Assembly (NCBI RefSeq): GCF_001724815.1
Contig: NZ_MEDO01000007.1
Coordinates: 1 to 64,000 of the forward strand
Source of the DNA: Arenimonas sp. SCN 70-307
Lineage (GTDB): Bacteria > Pseudomonadota > Gammaproteobacteria > Xanthomonadales > Xanthomonadaceae
Reading direction: 5' to 3'
Length of the DNA stretch: 64,000 nucleotides
Every line of letters begins with the position of its first letter. The first letter of the stretch is position 1. The notes beneath the pieces are model-generated. The model made no database searches. It was not told the DNA's origin and was given only the letters and a program-made list of their open reading frames with translations. The position numbers and the translations under genes were made by a program. This document shows, in pieces, positions 12,722 to 20,408 of this stretch.

Positions 12722-13183
12722 ATGAAGCCTTTCGCCACCCTCGCCGCCGCCGTCGCGCTGGCCGTTTCCCTCGCGCCCGCGCCGTCCGCCGCCAACCCGG
12801 TGGTGGAAGCCAGCCAGTCCTGCTTCTCGGACAACACCACCGGCAAGGACCGCAAGCTTCTGGGCAAGTGGATCTTCCTGGCGCTGGCCGGCCACCCGGA
12901 AATCGCCGGCTATTCTAGCGCCACGCCGGCCGACCACGAGCAGACCTCGCGTGAGCTGGCCGCGCTGTTCATGCGCCTGGTCACCGAAGACTGCGCGGAA
13001 GAAATGAAGGCGCTGGCCACCATCGGCGGCACCGAAGCCATGAAGCTGCCCTTCCAGCACCTGGGCCAGATCGCCATGCAGGAACTGATGAACCACAAGG
13101 ACGTGGCCGGCAACATCGGCGCCTTCGAGAAGTACCTAGACGAGGCCAAGCTCCAGGCCGTGTTCGCGCCGCGGGGCAACTGA
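12722..13183 (+). CDS. Conserved periplasmic protein of unknown function
   Basis: A 153-residue protein with signal peptide (MKPFATLAAAVALAVSLAPAPSAA). The mature helical domain begins NPVVEASQSCFSDNTTGKDRKLLGKWIFLALAGHPE, a pattern I associate with a family of small helical periplasmic proteins in Xanthomonadaceae and pseudomonads. It has two Cys, near residues 34 and 92, which could form a disulfide. The frame is open far upstream, but ATG 12722 with GGGGAA ahead of it and a good signal peptide decides the start. Role unknown. Confidence 0.82.
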   Translation: MKPFATLAAAVALAVSLAPAPSAANPVVEASQSCFSDNTTGKDRKLLGKWIFLALAGHPEIAGYSSATPADHEQTSRELAALFMRLVTEDCAEEMKALATIGGTEAMKLPFQHLGQIAMQELMNHKDVAGNIGAFEKYLDEAKLQAVFAPRGN

Positions 13184-13186
13184 GCC

Positions 13187-13477
13187 ATGCTCAAGTCCTT
13201 CCGCCTGCTCAGCCTGGTCGAGGGCCTGTCGCTGCTGGTGCTGCTGTTCATGGCCATGCCGGCCAAGTACCAGTTCGGCCACGATTTCGTCTGGCCCGTG
13301 GGCATGACCCACGGCGTGCTCTGGCTGGCCTACGTGCTGGCCTCGCTGGTGGTCAGCCACCTGCGCAAGTGGTCGGTGGGCGCCTGGCTGCTGGCCCTGC
13401 TCAGCTCGGTGGTGCCCTTCGGCTTCGTGCTGCTCGACCGGCGCCTCAAGCGCGAAATCGCCGCGCAGGCCGAATGA
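13187..13477 (+). CDS. DUF3817 integral membrane protein
   Basis: A 96-residue protein with three membrane helices. The DUF3817 signature is visible as FRLLSLVEGLSLLVLLFMAMPAKY near the start, followed by the GMTHGVLWLAYV helix. Basic residues (RRLKREIAAQ) at the end fit a cytoplasmic C-terminus. The family is widespread and its function is not known. It follows the preceding gene by three bases and overlaps the next by ATGA, so it belongs to the same operon. Confidence 0.92.
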   Translation: MLKSFRLLSLVEGLSLLVLLFMAMPAKYQFGHDFVWPVGMTHGVLWLAYVLASLVVSHLRKWSVGAWLLALLSSVVPFGFVLLDRRLKREIAAQAE

Positions 13478-14019
13478 CCATGCAGCCCGCGGACGTGCTC
13501 GACTTCTGGTTCGTGCAGACCCCGCCCGAGCGCTGGTGGAAGGTGGACCCGGCCTTCGACGCGCTCATCCGCGATCGCTTCGAAGGCCTGCTGCGGCAGG
13601 CCGCGGCCTGCGAACTGCAGGGCTGGCGCAGCGACCCCCGCGGTCGCCTGGCCGAGGTGATCGTGCTCGACCAGTTCCCGCGCAACATCCACCGCGGCAC
13701 GCCGGCGGCTTTTGCCTGCGACCCGCTGGCGCTGGGCCTGGCCCAGGAGGCCGTGGCCGCCGGGGCGCTGGCGGCGCTGTCGCCGGTCGAGCGCAGCTTC
13801 CTGCTGCTGCCCTACATGCACAGCGAGTCGCCGCGCATCCACGAGCAGGCCGAGGCGCTCTATCGCGAGCACGCCCCGGCGGAGAACCTCGACTTCGAGC
13901 TGCGCCACAAGGCCATCATCGACCGCTTCGGCCGCTACCCGCACCGCAACGCCCTCCTCGGCCGTGAATCCACGGCCGAGGAGCTCGAGTTCCTGAAGCA
14001 GCCCGGATCGAGTTTCTAG
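13474..14019 (+). CDS. DUF924 family protein
   Basis: A 181-residue soluble helical protein matching DUF924: PADVLDFWF at the N-terminus, PERWWKVDPAFDALIRDRF, a central VIVLDQFPRNIHRGTPAAFA block, LPYMHSES, and FELRHKAIIDRFGRYPHRNALLGRESTAEELEFL. The family is common in proteobacteria and fungi and resembles tetratricopeptide-like helical folds; its biochemical role is unproven. ATG 13474 overlaps the DUF3817 stop. It ends two bases from a convergent lipoprotein gene. Confidence 0.93.
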   Translation: MTMQPADVLDFWFVQTPPERWWKVDPAFDALIRDRFEGLLRQAAACELQGWRSDPRGRLAEVIVLDQFPRNIHRGTPAAFACDPLALGLAQEAVAAGALAALSPVERSFLLLPYMHSESPRIHEQAEALYREHAPAENLDFELRHKAIIDRFGRYPHRNALLGRESTAEELEFLKQPGSSF

Positions 14020-14021
14020 GC

Positions 14022-14486
14022 TTACTTGGCCTTGGCGTCCTTGGGCTTTTGCGACGTCTTGGCCCAGGGATTGCAGATCGGCACGTTGTTGGTCGGCTCG
14101 GTGGCCAGGCCGGTGTCGGTGGCGTCATCCTCGCGCACCAGGTCCACGCGGCAGCCGGTGGAGCTGAGCACGATCGAGGCGAAGTAGCTGCCCTGCGGGG
14201 CGAACACCGCGCTGGCGCCCGGGTAGCACGAGTAGGTGACGTTGTAGTCGTACAGCTGCACGCTCGAGTACAGCGAGACGCGGCTGCCGGCCGGCACCTG
14301 GAAACGGCCTTCCTTGTCGGGCTTGGCCTGGTAGCCCACGCCATCGGCGCAGAAGGCCGGCGACGGGAAATTCAGGCCCTGCACGGTGGCCATCGGCTCG
14401 TCGGGCTTGGCCACGTAGGTCGGCAGCACCACGCAGCCGGAGAGCAGCAGCAGCGGCAGCGCCGCCAGCAGTTTGAAGTTGCGCAT
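14022..14486 (-). CDS. Predicted lipoprotein of unknown function
   Basis: A 154-residue protein. The signal sequence MRNFKLLAALPLLLLSGC ends in a lipobox L-S-G-C with Cys18, so a lipid-anchored envelope protein is expected. Four further Cys in the mature part (AFCADG, SCYPGA, TGCRVD, PICNPW) suggest two disulfides. The C-terminal tail is Lys-rich. It lies two bases downstream of the next lipoprotein gene on the same strand, and the pair is probably one operon. Function unknown. Confidence 0.85.
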   Translation of the reverse strand: MRNFKLLAALPLLLLSGCVVLPTYVAKPDEPMATVQGLNFPSPAFCADGVGYQAKPDKEGRFQVPAGSRVSLYSSVQLYDYNVTYSCYPGASAVFAPQGSYFASIVLSSTGCRVDLVREDDATDTGLATEPTNNVPICNPWAKTSQKPKDAKAK

Positions 14487-14488
14487 GC

Positions 14489-14938
14489 TCAGCCCTCCTT
14501 CCTGGCCATTTCGGCCGTCACGCGCTCGAGCACCTCGGCGGCATTGAGCGAACCCTTGCGGGGTTCGTCCAGCGGCAGCACGTAGATGTGCGAGAACGGC
14601 TTGCCACCCAGGGCGTGGATGCCCAGGTCTTCGCCCACCGGCAGGCCGGCCGCGGCGTGTTCAAGCGAGGTGTAGGCCAGGAAGTGGCCCTTGCCGCCCT
14701 CCTGCACCACTTCGCAGGCGCGGCGCAGCACGTAGCGGCGCACGGTTTCGGCATTGGTGTAGCCGTTGGCGGCGAAGCCCACGGTCACCAGCTTGCCCGG
14801 GCCCGGCTCGTCGTAATAACCGCCCGCCAGGTTCAGCGGGTTGGTGGCGTCGGTATAGGTGGTGGCGCAACCGGTAAGCGCGACGCAGGCCAGCAGCGCG
14901 GCCGCAGGCCACGCCCGGCGGATGGATCTCGGATTCAT
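14489..14938 (-). CDS. Predicted lipoprotein, CC0125/CC1285-like
   Basis: A 149-residue protein with lipobox L21-T22-G23-C24. The mature part contains GGYYDEPGPGKLVTVGFAANGYTNAETVRRYVLRRACEV, which resembles the CC0125/CC1285 family of small lipoproteins (a G-Y-x-D start, V-x-F-x-G/A-N-x-Y-T, then a helix with R-A-x-E). Its role is unknown. It is first gene of a two-lipoprotein operon and is divergent from the penicillin-acylase gene, with about 140 bp between the starts. Confidence 0.87.
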   Translation of the reverse strand: MNPRSIRRAWPAAALLACVALTGCATTYTDATNPLNLAGGYYDEPGPGKLVTVGFAANGYTNAETVRRYVLRRACEVVQEGGKGHFLAYTSLEHAAAGLPVGEDLGIHALGGKPFSHIYVLPLDEPRKGSLNAAEVLERVTAEMARKEG

Positions 14939-15077
14939 GTTTTCCCCTGAGGACGGCCCGATCGGGCCGATGCGACTTTAGGCAAACGTGCACACGGCGG
15001 CAATGGGCAAAAATCGTGGCGGCCGCCCGCCGCTTCGGCCATTCTTGGGCGCTGTCGACCCCGTCCGGAGCCGCTGC

Positions 15078-17459
15078 ATGCGCAAGGCCGTTCGCCTCAC
15101 CGTCCGCCTGTTGGCCGTCCTCGTCATCCTGGCCGTGCTGGCGATGTTCGCCGGCCTCTGGGCCATGCGCGTCAGCCTGCCCGCGCTCGAGGGCGAGCTG
15201 CAGCTCGCGGGCCTGTCGGCGCCGGTGCTGGTCAGCCGCGACGAACGCGGCATCGCCACCCTCGAGGCGGCCAACGAGGCCGATGCCGCCCGGGCCCTGG
15301 GCTTCGTGCACGCCCAGGAGCGCTACTTCGAGATGGACCTGCTGCGGCGCTCGGCCGCCGGCGAGCTCTCGGCCCTGTTCGGGCCGATCGCCATCGAGCG
15401 CGACAAGGAAATCCGCGTCCACCGCCTGCGCGCCCGCCTGGCCGAGCACCTGGGCCAGGCCACCGACGGCCACCTGGCCGCGCTCGAGGCCTACCGCGAC
15501 GGCGTCAACGACGGCCTGCTGGCGCTCCAGGCCCGCCCCTGGCCGTACCTGCTGCTGCGCGCCCAGCCCGAGCCCTGGACGCTGGAAGACACGATGCTCG
15601 CCGGCTACGCCATGTTCTTCGACCTGCAGGACGAGTCGAACTCGCGCGAACTGGCGCTGTGGCGCATCCGCGAGGTGGTGCCGCCGGCGCTGTACGACCT
15701 GATCGCCGTGGACGGCAGCGAGTGGGACGCGCCGCTGGTGGGCGGGCCGCGCGGCAATGCCGTGCTGCCCGGCCCGGAGCAGGTGGACCTGCGCGAGCTG
15801 CCGATGCCCGAGGAGAACGGCGACTACGCGGTGTCGGAGCCGGCCGCCCCGGGCAGCAACAACTTCGCCGTGGCCGGCAGCCGCACCGCCGACGGCCGCG
15901 CCATCGTCGCCAACGACATGCACCTGGGCCTGCGCGCGCCGAACATCTGGTTCCGCGCCCGCCTGCGCTACCCCGACGCCCGCGCGCCGGGCGGCCAGGT
16001 CGATGTGTCGGGCTTCACCCTGCCCGGCATCCCGGCCGTCATCGTCGGCAGCAACGGCCACGTGGCCTGGGGCTTCACCAACAGCTACGGCGACTGGCTG
16101 GACTTCTACCGCGTCGAGTTCACCGACGCCGAGCGCCTCAAGTACCGCGTGCCCGGGGGCGAGGCCGCGCTGCGCACCGACAGCGAGTGGATCGCGGTCA
16201 AGGGCGGCGAGCCGGTGGAGCTGAAGGTGCGCGAGACGCGCTGGGGCCCGATCACCGTGGACCTGGACGACGGCAGCGCGCTGGCGCTGCGCTGGACGGC
16301 GCAGCTGCCGGGCTCGCTCAATTTCGGCCTGGCCCACCTCGCCCGCGCCGGCGGCCTCGACGAGGGCCTGGCGGTGGCCGACGAGGCCGGCATCCCGGCG
16401 CAGAACCTGGTGATGGCCGACCGCAGCGGCCGCATCGCCTGGCGCATCACCGGACAGATCCCCCAGCGCAGCGGCGACTGCCAGCCGCGCGCGCCGCTGC
16501 GCGTGGAGCAGGCCTGCCGCTGGACCGGCTGGCTGCCGCCCACCGAGAACCCCAGCGTGGTCGACCCGGCCGACGGCGTGCTGTGGACCGCCAACGCCCG
16601 CGTGGTCGACGGCGAGGCGCTGGCGATCATCGGCGATGCCGGCTACGCCAACGGCGCCCGCGCGCGCCAGATCCGCGATGTCCTGCGGGAAACGCCCCGG
16701 TTCACCGAGGCCGACCTGCTGGCCCTGCAGCTCGACGACCGCGCCCTGTTCCTGCAGCGCTGGCACGCGCTGCTGCAGGCCGAGGCCGGGCGCAACCCGA
16801 ACAGCGACCTGCGTGCGCTCGCCGAGGCCAGCGCGAACTGGACCGGCCGCGCCAGCGTGGATGCCGCCGACTACCGCATCGTGCGCGCCTGGCGGCTGGC
16901 GGTGATCGAGCGCATCAGCAACGGCCTGATGGCGCCGGCCCAGGCCGCGCTGGGCGAGGCCTTCGTGATGCCCGACCTGCCCCAGGCCGAGTCCTTCGCC
17001 TGGCCGCTGGTGCAGCAGCGGCCCGCGCACCTGCTGCCGCGCAAGTTCGACAGCTGGGAGTCGCTGCTGGCCGACGCCGCGCGCGACATCCGCGCCCAGC
17101 TGGAGGAACGCGGCCCGCTGGCCGAACGTACCTGGGGCGAGCGCAACACCGCCGCCATCTGCCACCCGCTGGCCGGCGCGCTGGGGCCTTTGGGCAAGTT
17201 GCTGTGCATGCCGGCCGAGCCGCTGCGCGGCGACGGCAACATGCCGCTGGTGCAGGGCCCGGGCTTCGGCGCCAGCGAGCGCATGGTGGTTTCGCCCGGC
17301 CGCGAGGCCGAGGGCTTCGCGCACATGCCCGGCGGCCAGAGCGGCCACCCGATGTCGCCGTTCTGGGGGGCCGGCCATGCCGACTGGGTGCGCGGCGAGC
17401 CCTCGCCCTTCCTGCCCGGCGAGGCCCGCCACCAGCTGCGGCTGGTGCCAGAACTGTGA
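15078..17459 (+). CDS. Penicillin acylase family (Ntn-hydrolase) protein
   Basis: A 793-residue precursor. Residues 8-28 are hydrophobic (signal peptide or anchor). The alpha part follows, with ARALGFVHAQERYFEMDLLRR, and the cleavage site is P-G-Ser260-N-N-F-A-V-A-G. In this family the chain is cut autocatalytically before that Ser, which becomes the N-terminal nucleophile of the beta subunit. AWGFTNSYGDWLDFY and SGRIAWRITGQIPQR are further family blocks. Ends in the typical HMPGGQSGHPMSPFW region. Substrate cannot be predicted: penicillin G, acyl-homoserine lactones and other amides are all used by relatives. ATG 15078 gives the most plausible export signal; an earlier in-frame start at 14988 adds a non-hydrophobic extension. 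Confidence 0.95.
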   Translation: MRKAVRLTVRLLAVLVILAVLAMFAGLWAMRVSLPALEGELQLAGLSAPVLVSRDERGIATLEAANEADAARALGFVHAQERYFEMDLLRRSAAGELSALFGPIAIERDKEIRVHRLRARLAEHLGQATDGHLAALEAYRDGVNDGLLALQARPWPYLLLRAQPEPWTLEDTMLAGYAMFFDLQDESNSRELALWRIREVVPPALYDLIAVDGSEWDAPLVGGPRGNAVLPGPEQVDLRELPMPEENGDYAVSEPAAPGSNNFAVAGSRTADGRAIVANDMHLGLRAPNIWFRARLRYPDARAPGGQVDVSGFTLPGIPAVIVGSNGHVAWGFTNSYGDWLDFYRVEFTDAERLKYRVPGGEAALRTDSEWIAVKGGEPVELKVRETRWGPITVDLDDGSALALRWTAQLPGSLNFGLAHLARAGGLDEGLAVADEAGIPAQNLVMADRSGRIAWRITGQIPQRSGDCQPRAPLRVEQACRWTGWLPPTENPSVVDPADGVLWTANARVVDGEALAIIGDAGYANGARARQIRDVLRETPRFTEADLLALQLDDRALFLQRWHALLQAEAGRNPNSDLRALAEASANWTGRASVDAADYRIVRAWRLAVIERISNGLMAPAQAALGEAFVMPDLPQAESFAWPLVQQRPAHLLPRKFDSWESLLADAARDIRAQLEERGPLAERTWGERNTAAICHPLAGALGPLGKLLCMPAEPLRGDGNMPLVQGPGFGASERMVVSPGREAEGFAHMPGGQSGHPMSPFWGAGHADWVRGEPSPFLPGEARHQLRLVPEL

Positions 17460-17614
17460 GGTAGTTCACATTTCCGCTCAAGGAACCTGACAGGCGTCAC
17501 GTTTTGCGCCATAAACGGGGCGCTGCCCGGTGCGCTCCGCCGGTGCAGGGACGGAGAGATCGCCGTCAGGGGGAGCGATCTACCGCACCGAACTTTTCGG
17601 CGAGGTAGGTTGGA

Positions 17615-18049
17615 ATGGAAATCATGGTTACGTTCCTGGCGCAGGCGCGCCAGATGATGCTGCAACGCCAGGCCAAGGCGGTCGCCAAGGCCATCCGGGC
17701 GATGGACGTCGCCCAGCGCAAGGCCACCGCGGACCAGACCCTGGCCGAGATCCAGGCGGCCGCCGTGTTGCCCCAGCCGCACTGGCACGGCTGCAGCGAA
17801 TCGATGATGTACCGGCCCTGGAGCCCGGTGGCCAGCACGGCCGCCAGGCGCTGCCGCGACCGCTCGATCCAGCTGCGCCTGCGCAGCGCGGCGCTGTGGC
17901 TGGCCGTGGTCTACCACGAGACGCGGCAGACGCCGCACGCGGGCCTGCAGGGCGTGCACCGCCAGGTGCTGGGAATGTTGCGCGAGCTGCGCGAATCGTC
18001 GAAGTCGACGCCGGCCGCCGAAGCGGCCTGGTTCAAGGCCGCGGCCTGA
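17615..18049 (+). CDS. Orphan helical protein of unknown function
   Basis: A 144-residue protein, predicted almost entirely helical, rich in Ala, Arg and Gln. A conserved-looking central part holds QPHWHGCSESMMYRPWSPVASTAARRCRDRSIQLRLR. No signal peptide; the N-terminal MVTFLAQARQMMLQRQAKAVAKAIRAMD is an amphipathic basic helix. A GAGGTAGG purine-rich run about ten bases before ATG 17615 is a good ribosome-binding site. The 155 bp before it contain a GATCGC...GCGATC inverted repeat near 17569-17582, which may be regulatory. It is convergent with dapE. Confidence 0.72.
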   Translation: MEIMVTFLAQARQMMLQRQAKAVAKAIRAMDVAQRKATADQTLAEIQAAAVLPQPHWHGCSESMMYRPWSPVASTAARRCRDRSIQLRLRSAALWLAVVYHETRQTPHAGLQGVHRQVLGMLRELRESSKSTPAAEAAWFKAAA

Positions 18050-18076
18050 CGGACACCGGGGAGGAGAGCGGAAGGC

Positions 18077-19207
18077 TCAGGAGAGCAGCAGTCGCTCGGC
18101 GATGGCTCGGTAAAGCGCGGGGAGGCGCTCGAGTTCATCCACGGCGACGCGTTCGTTGACCTTGTGGATGCTGGCGTTGATGGGCCCCAGCTCCACCACC
18201 TCGGCGCCGAGAGGCGCGATGAAGCGGGCGTCCGAGGTGCCGCCGCCGGTGTTTTCCTCCGGCACGAGGCCGAGCTGTTCGAGGATGACCTCGCGCGCCG
18301 CGGCGCGCAGCTTGCCTTCGCCGGTGAGGAAGGGCTCGCCGCTGCGGTGCCAGTGCAGCTCGTAGTCCAGGCCGTGGCGCTCGAGCGTGGCCACCACCTC
18401 GGCTTCCAGCGCCTCGGCGCGCCAGCCGGGGTTGTAGCGGAAGTTGAGCAGCACTTCGCAGCTGCCCGGGATCACGTTGTTGGCGCCGGTGCCCGCATGG
18501 ATGTTCGAGACCTGGAAGCTCGAGGGCGGGAACTCGGGGTAGCCCTCGTCCCAGACGCGCGCGCACAGCTCGGCCAGCGCGGGCATGGCCTGGTGGATCG
18601 GGTTGCGGGCCTTCTCCGGATAGGCCACGTGGCCCTGGATGCCCTTCACCACCAGCCGCGCCGACAGCGAGCCGCGCCGGCCCACGCGCAGCAGGTCGCC
18701 CAGCGCCGCCTTGGAAGACGGCTCGCCGGTGATGCAGTAATGGATCGGCCGGCCTTCGGCCTTGAAGCGCTCCGCCACCTTGCGCACGCCGTCGATGGCG
18801 TCGCCCTCTTCGTCCGAAGTCAGCAGGATGGCCAGCGTGCCGGGGTGCGCCGGGTGCGCGGCCACGAACTGCTCGGCCGCCACCACGAAGGCCGCCACGC
18901 TGCCCTTCATGTCGGCGGCGCCGCGGCCGTAGAGGAAACCGTCGCGCTCGGTGGGCTCGAAGGGCGGGCTGTCCCAGGCTTCGCGCGGGCCGGGCGGCAC
19001 CACGTCGGTGTGCCCCAGCAGGCACAGCACCGGGCCGCCGCGGCCGTGCGTGGCCCAGAGGTTGCGCACGTCGCCGACATCGAGCCACTCGACCGCAAAG
19101 CCCGCCCGCGCCAGGCGCGCGGCCACCAGCTCCTGGCAACCGGCGTCGTCGGGCGTCACCGACGGCCGCGCGATCAGCTCGCGCGCCAGCGCCAGCACGC
19201 CGCTCAC
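18077..19207 (-). CDS. dapE: Succinyl-diaminopimelate desuccinylase
   Basis: A 376-residue M20 family metallohydrolase. It removes succinate from N-succinyl-LL-2,6-diaminopimelate in lysine and peptidoglycan precursor synthesis. Metal ligands are visible: His66 and Asp68 in [10 protein letters not shown], a GRGAADMKG block, the SDEEGDA catalytic Glu pair, and the late [11 protein letters not shown]is. The length equals that of other DapE proteins. The start is GTG 19207, which overlaps the stop of the upstream arsC-like gene as GTGA; the longer open frame upstream belongs to other genes. Last gene of the map-glnD-dapD-yffB-dapE run. Confidence 0.97.
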   Translation of the reverse strand: MSGVLALARELIARPSVTPDDAGCQELVAARLARAGFAVEWLDVGDVRNLWATHGRGGPVLCLLGHTDVVPPGPREAWDSPPFEPTERDGFLYGRGAADMKGSVAAFVVAAEQFVAAHPAHPGTLAILLTSDEEGDAIDGVRKVAERFKAEGRPIHYCITGEPSSKAALGDLLRVGRRGSLSARLVVKGIQGHVAYPEKARNPIHQAMPALAELCARVWDEGYPEFPPSSFQVSNIHAGTGANNVIPGSCEVLLNFRYNPGWRAEALEAEVVATLERHGLDYELHWHRSGEPFLTGEGKLRAAAREVILEQLGLVPEENTGGGTSDARFIAPLGAEVVELGPINASIHKVNERVAVDELERLPALYRAIAERLLLS

Positions 19208-19563
19208 TTGCCCACCCCGAAACGCTGCTTGAAGCCGTTGTCGGTGAAGCCCACCGACACCGCGCCGTCGGCGGTGGCCACCACCGGGCGCTTGACCAGC
19301 GCCGGGTGCTCGCGCAGCAGCAAGGTCCACTCCGGATCGGAGGCCGGGGACTTGCGCGCCTCCGGCAGCTGGCGCCAGGTGGTGGAGGCCTTGTTCACCA
19401 GCTTCTCCCAGCCACCCAGCTGCGCCGCCCAGGCCTTGAGCGTCTCCGGCGGCACCCGGTTGGCGCGGTAGTCCACGAACTCGTGGGCCACCTCGAAGCG
19501 CTTGAGCCAGTTGCGCGCCTTGCGGCAGGTGTCGCAGTTTTCGAGGCCGTAGAGCGTGGTCAT
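19204..19563 (-). CDS. ArsC/Spx family reductase-like protein (YffB type)
   Basis: A 119-residue thioredoxin-fold protein of the ArsC/Spx family. Cys10-Asp-Thr-Cys13 sits in [16 protein letters not shown]; the central [14 protein letters not shown] and the late LVKRPVV segments (Arg and cis-Pro loop) are typical of the YffB branch. It probably acts as a glutathione-dependent thiol reductase rather than an arsenate reductase; this is inferred from relatives. It is placed between dapD and dapE with ATGA and GTGA overlaps, a constant neighbour of dapE in many gammaproteobacteria. Confidence 0.92.
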   Translation of the reverse strand: MTTLYGLENCDTCRKARNWLKRFEVAHEFVDYRANRVPPETLKAWAAQLGGWEKLVNKASTTWRQLPEARKSPASDPEWTLLLREHPALVKRPVVATADGAVSVGFTDNGFKQRFGVGK

Positions 19564-20408
19564 TCCACCGCGCCTCGCAGCAGTTCGTTCACCGAGGTCT
19601 TGGCGCGCGTCTTGGCGTCCACCTGCTTGACGATGACCGCGCAAGACAGGGAGTACTTGCCGTCGGCCGAAGGCAGCGAACCCGGCACCACCACCGAACC
19701 GGCCGGCACGCGGCCCTGCAGGATCTCGCCGGTCATGCGGTTGTAGATGCGGGTGGACTGGCCCAGGAACACGCCCATGCCGATGACGCTGCCCTTCTCG
19801 ACGATCACGCCCTCGACCACCTCCGAGCGCGCGCCGATGAAGCAGTCGTCCTCGATGATGGTGGGGCTGGCCTGCAGCGGCTCGAGCACGCCGCCGATGC
19901 CGGCGCCGCCGCTGATGTGGCAGTTCTTGCCCACCTGCGCGCAGCTGCCCACGGTGGCCCAGGTGTCGACCATGGTGCCGGCGCCGACGTAGGCGCCGAT
20001 GTTGACGAAGCTCGGCATCAGCACCACGTCCTTGCCGATGTGCGCGCCGGTGCGGACGATGGCGCCGGGCACGATGCGCGCGCCCAGCTTCTGGAAGTCG
20101 GCCTCGTCGTAATTGTCGAAGCGCAGCCGCACCTTGTCCCAGAACGCCGCCGGGAAGCCCTCCATCTGCTGCATGTCGTTGACGCGGAAGTAGAGCAGCA
20201 CGGCCTTCTTGAGCCACTGGTTCACCTCCCAGCGCTTGCCGTGCGGCGCGGCCACGCGCGCCTTGCCCGACTCGAGCAGCTCGATCGCCTCCTCCACCGC
20301 CGGGCGCGTGCTGCCCTCGATCTCGGCGGCGGTCAGGCTGGCGCGGCGCTCGAAGGCGTCTTCGATGATCGCCTGCAGTTGCTCAATGTTCGGCTTCTTT
20401 CTTGCCAT
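19560..20408 (-). CDS. dapD: Tetrahydrodipicolinate N-succinyltransferase
   Basis: A 282-residue left-handed beta-helix acyltransferase that succinylates tetrahydrodipicolinate in the diaminopimelate pathway; its product is the substrate chain leading to DapE encoded downstream. Seen: an N-terminal helical domain to about residue 100, then hexapeptide repeats ([46 protein letters not shown]), and SSC-equivalent [15 protein letters not shown] near the end. ATG 20408 (MARKKPN) is chosen; an ATG five codons earlier is possible. The start lies inside the last codons of glnD. Confidence 0.96.
   Translation of the reverse strand: MARKKPNIEQLQAIIEDAFERRASLTAAEIEGSTRPAVEEAIELLESGKARVAAPHGKRWEVNQWLKKAVLLYFRVNDMQQMEGFPAAFWDKVRLRFDNYDEADFQKLGARIVPGAIVRTGAHIGKDVVLMPSFVNIGAYVGAGTMVDTWATVGSCAQVGKNCHISGGAGIGGVLEPLQASPTIIEDDCFIGARSEVVEGVIVEKGSVIGMGVFLGQSTRIYNRMTGEILQGRVPAGSVVVPGSLPSADGKYSLSCAVIVKQVDAKTRAKTSVNELLRGAVE

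Noticed and set aside
14661..17432. Very long open frame on the minus strand opposite the penicillin acylase gene
   Set aside because: It is a shadow of high-GC codon use. The plus-strand product has a full family pattern, while the antisense translation is a low-complexity His/Gly/Gln-rich string.
17480..17525. Flagellar-type (sigma-28) promoter before the gene at 17615
   Set aside because: TCAAG and GCCATAA elements are present but about 25 bases apart, much too far for that class.
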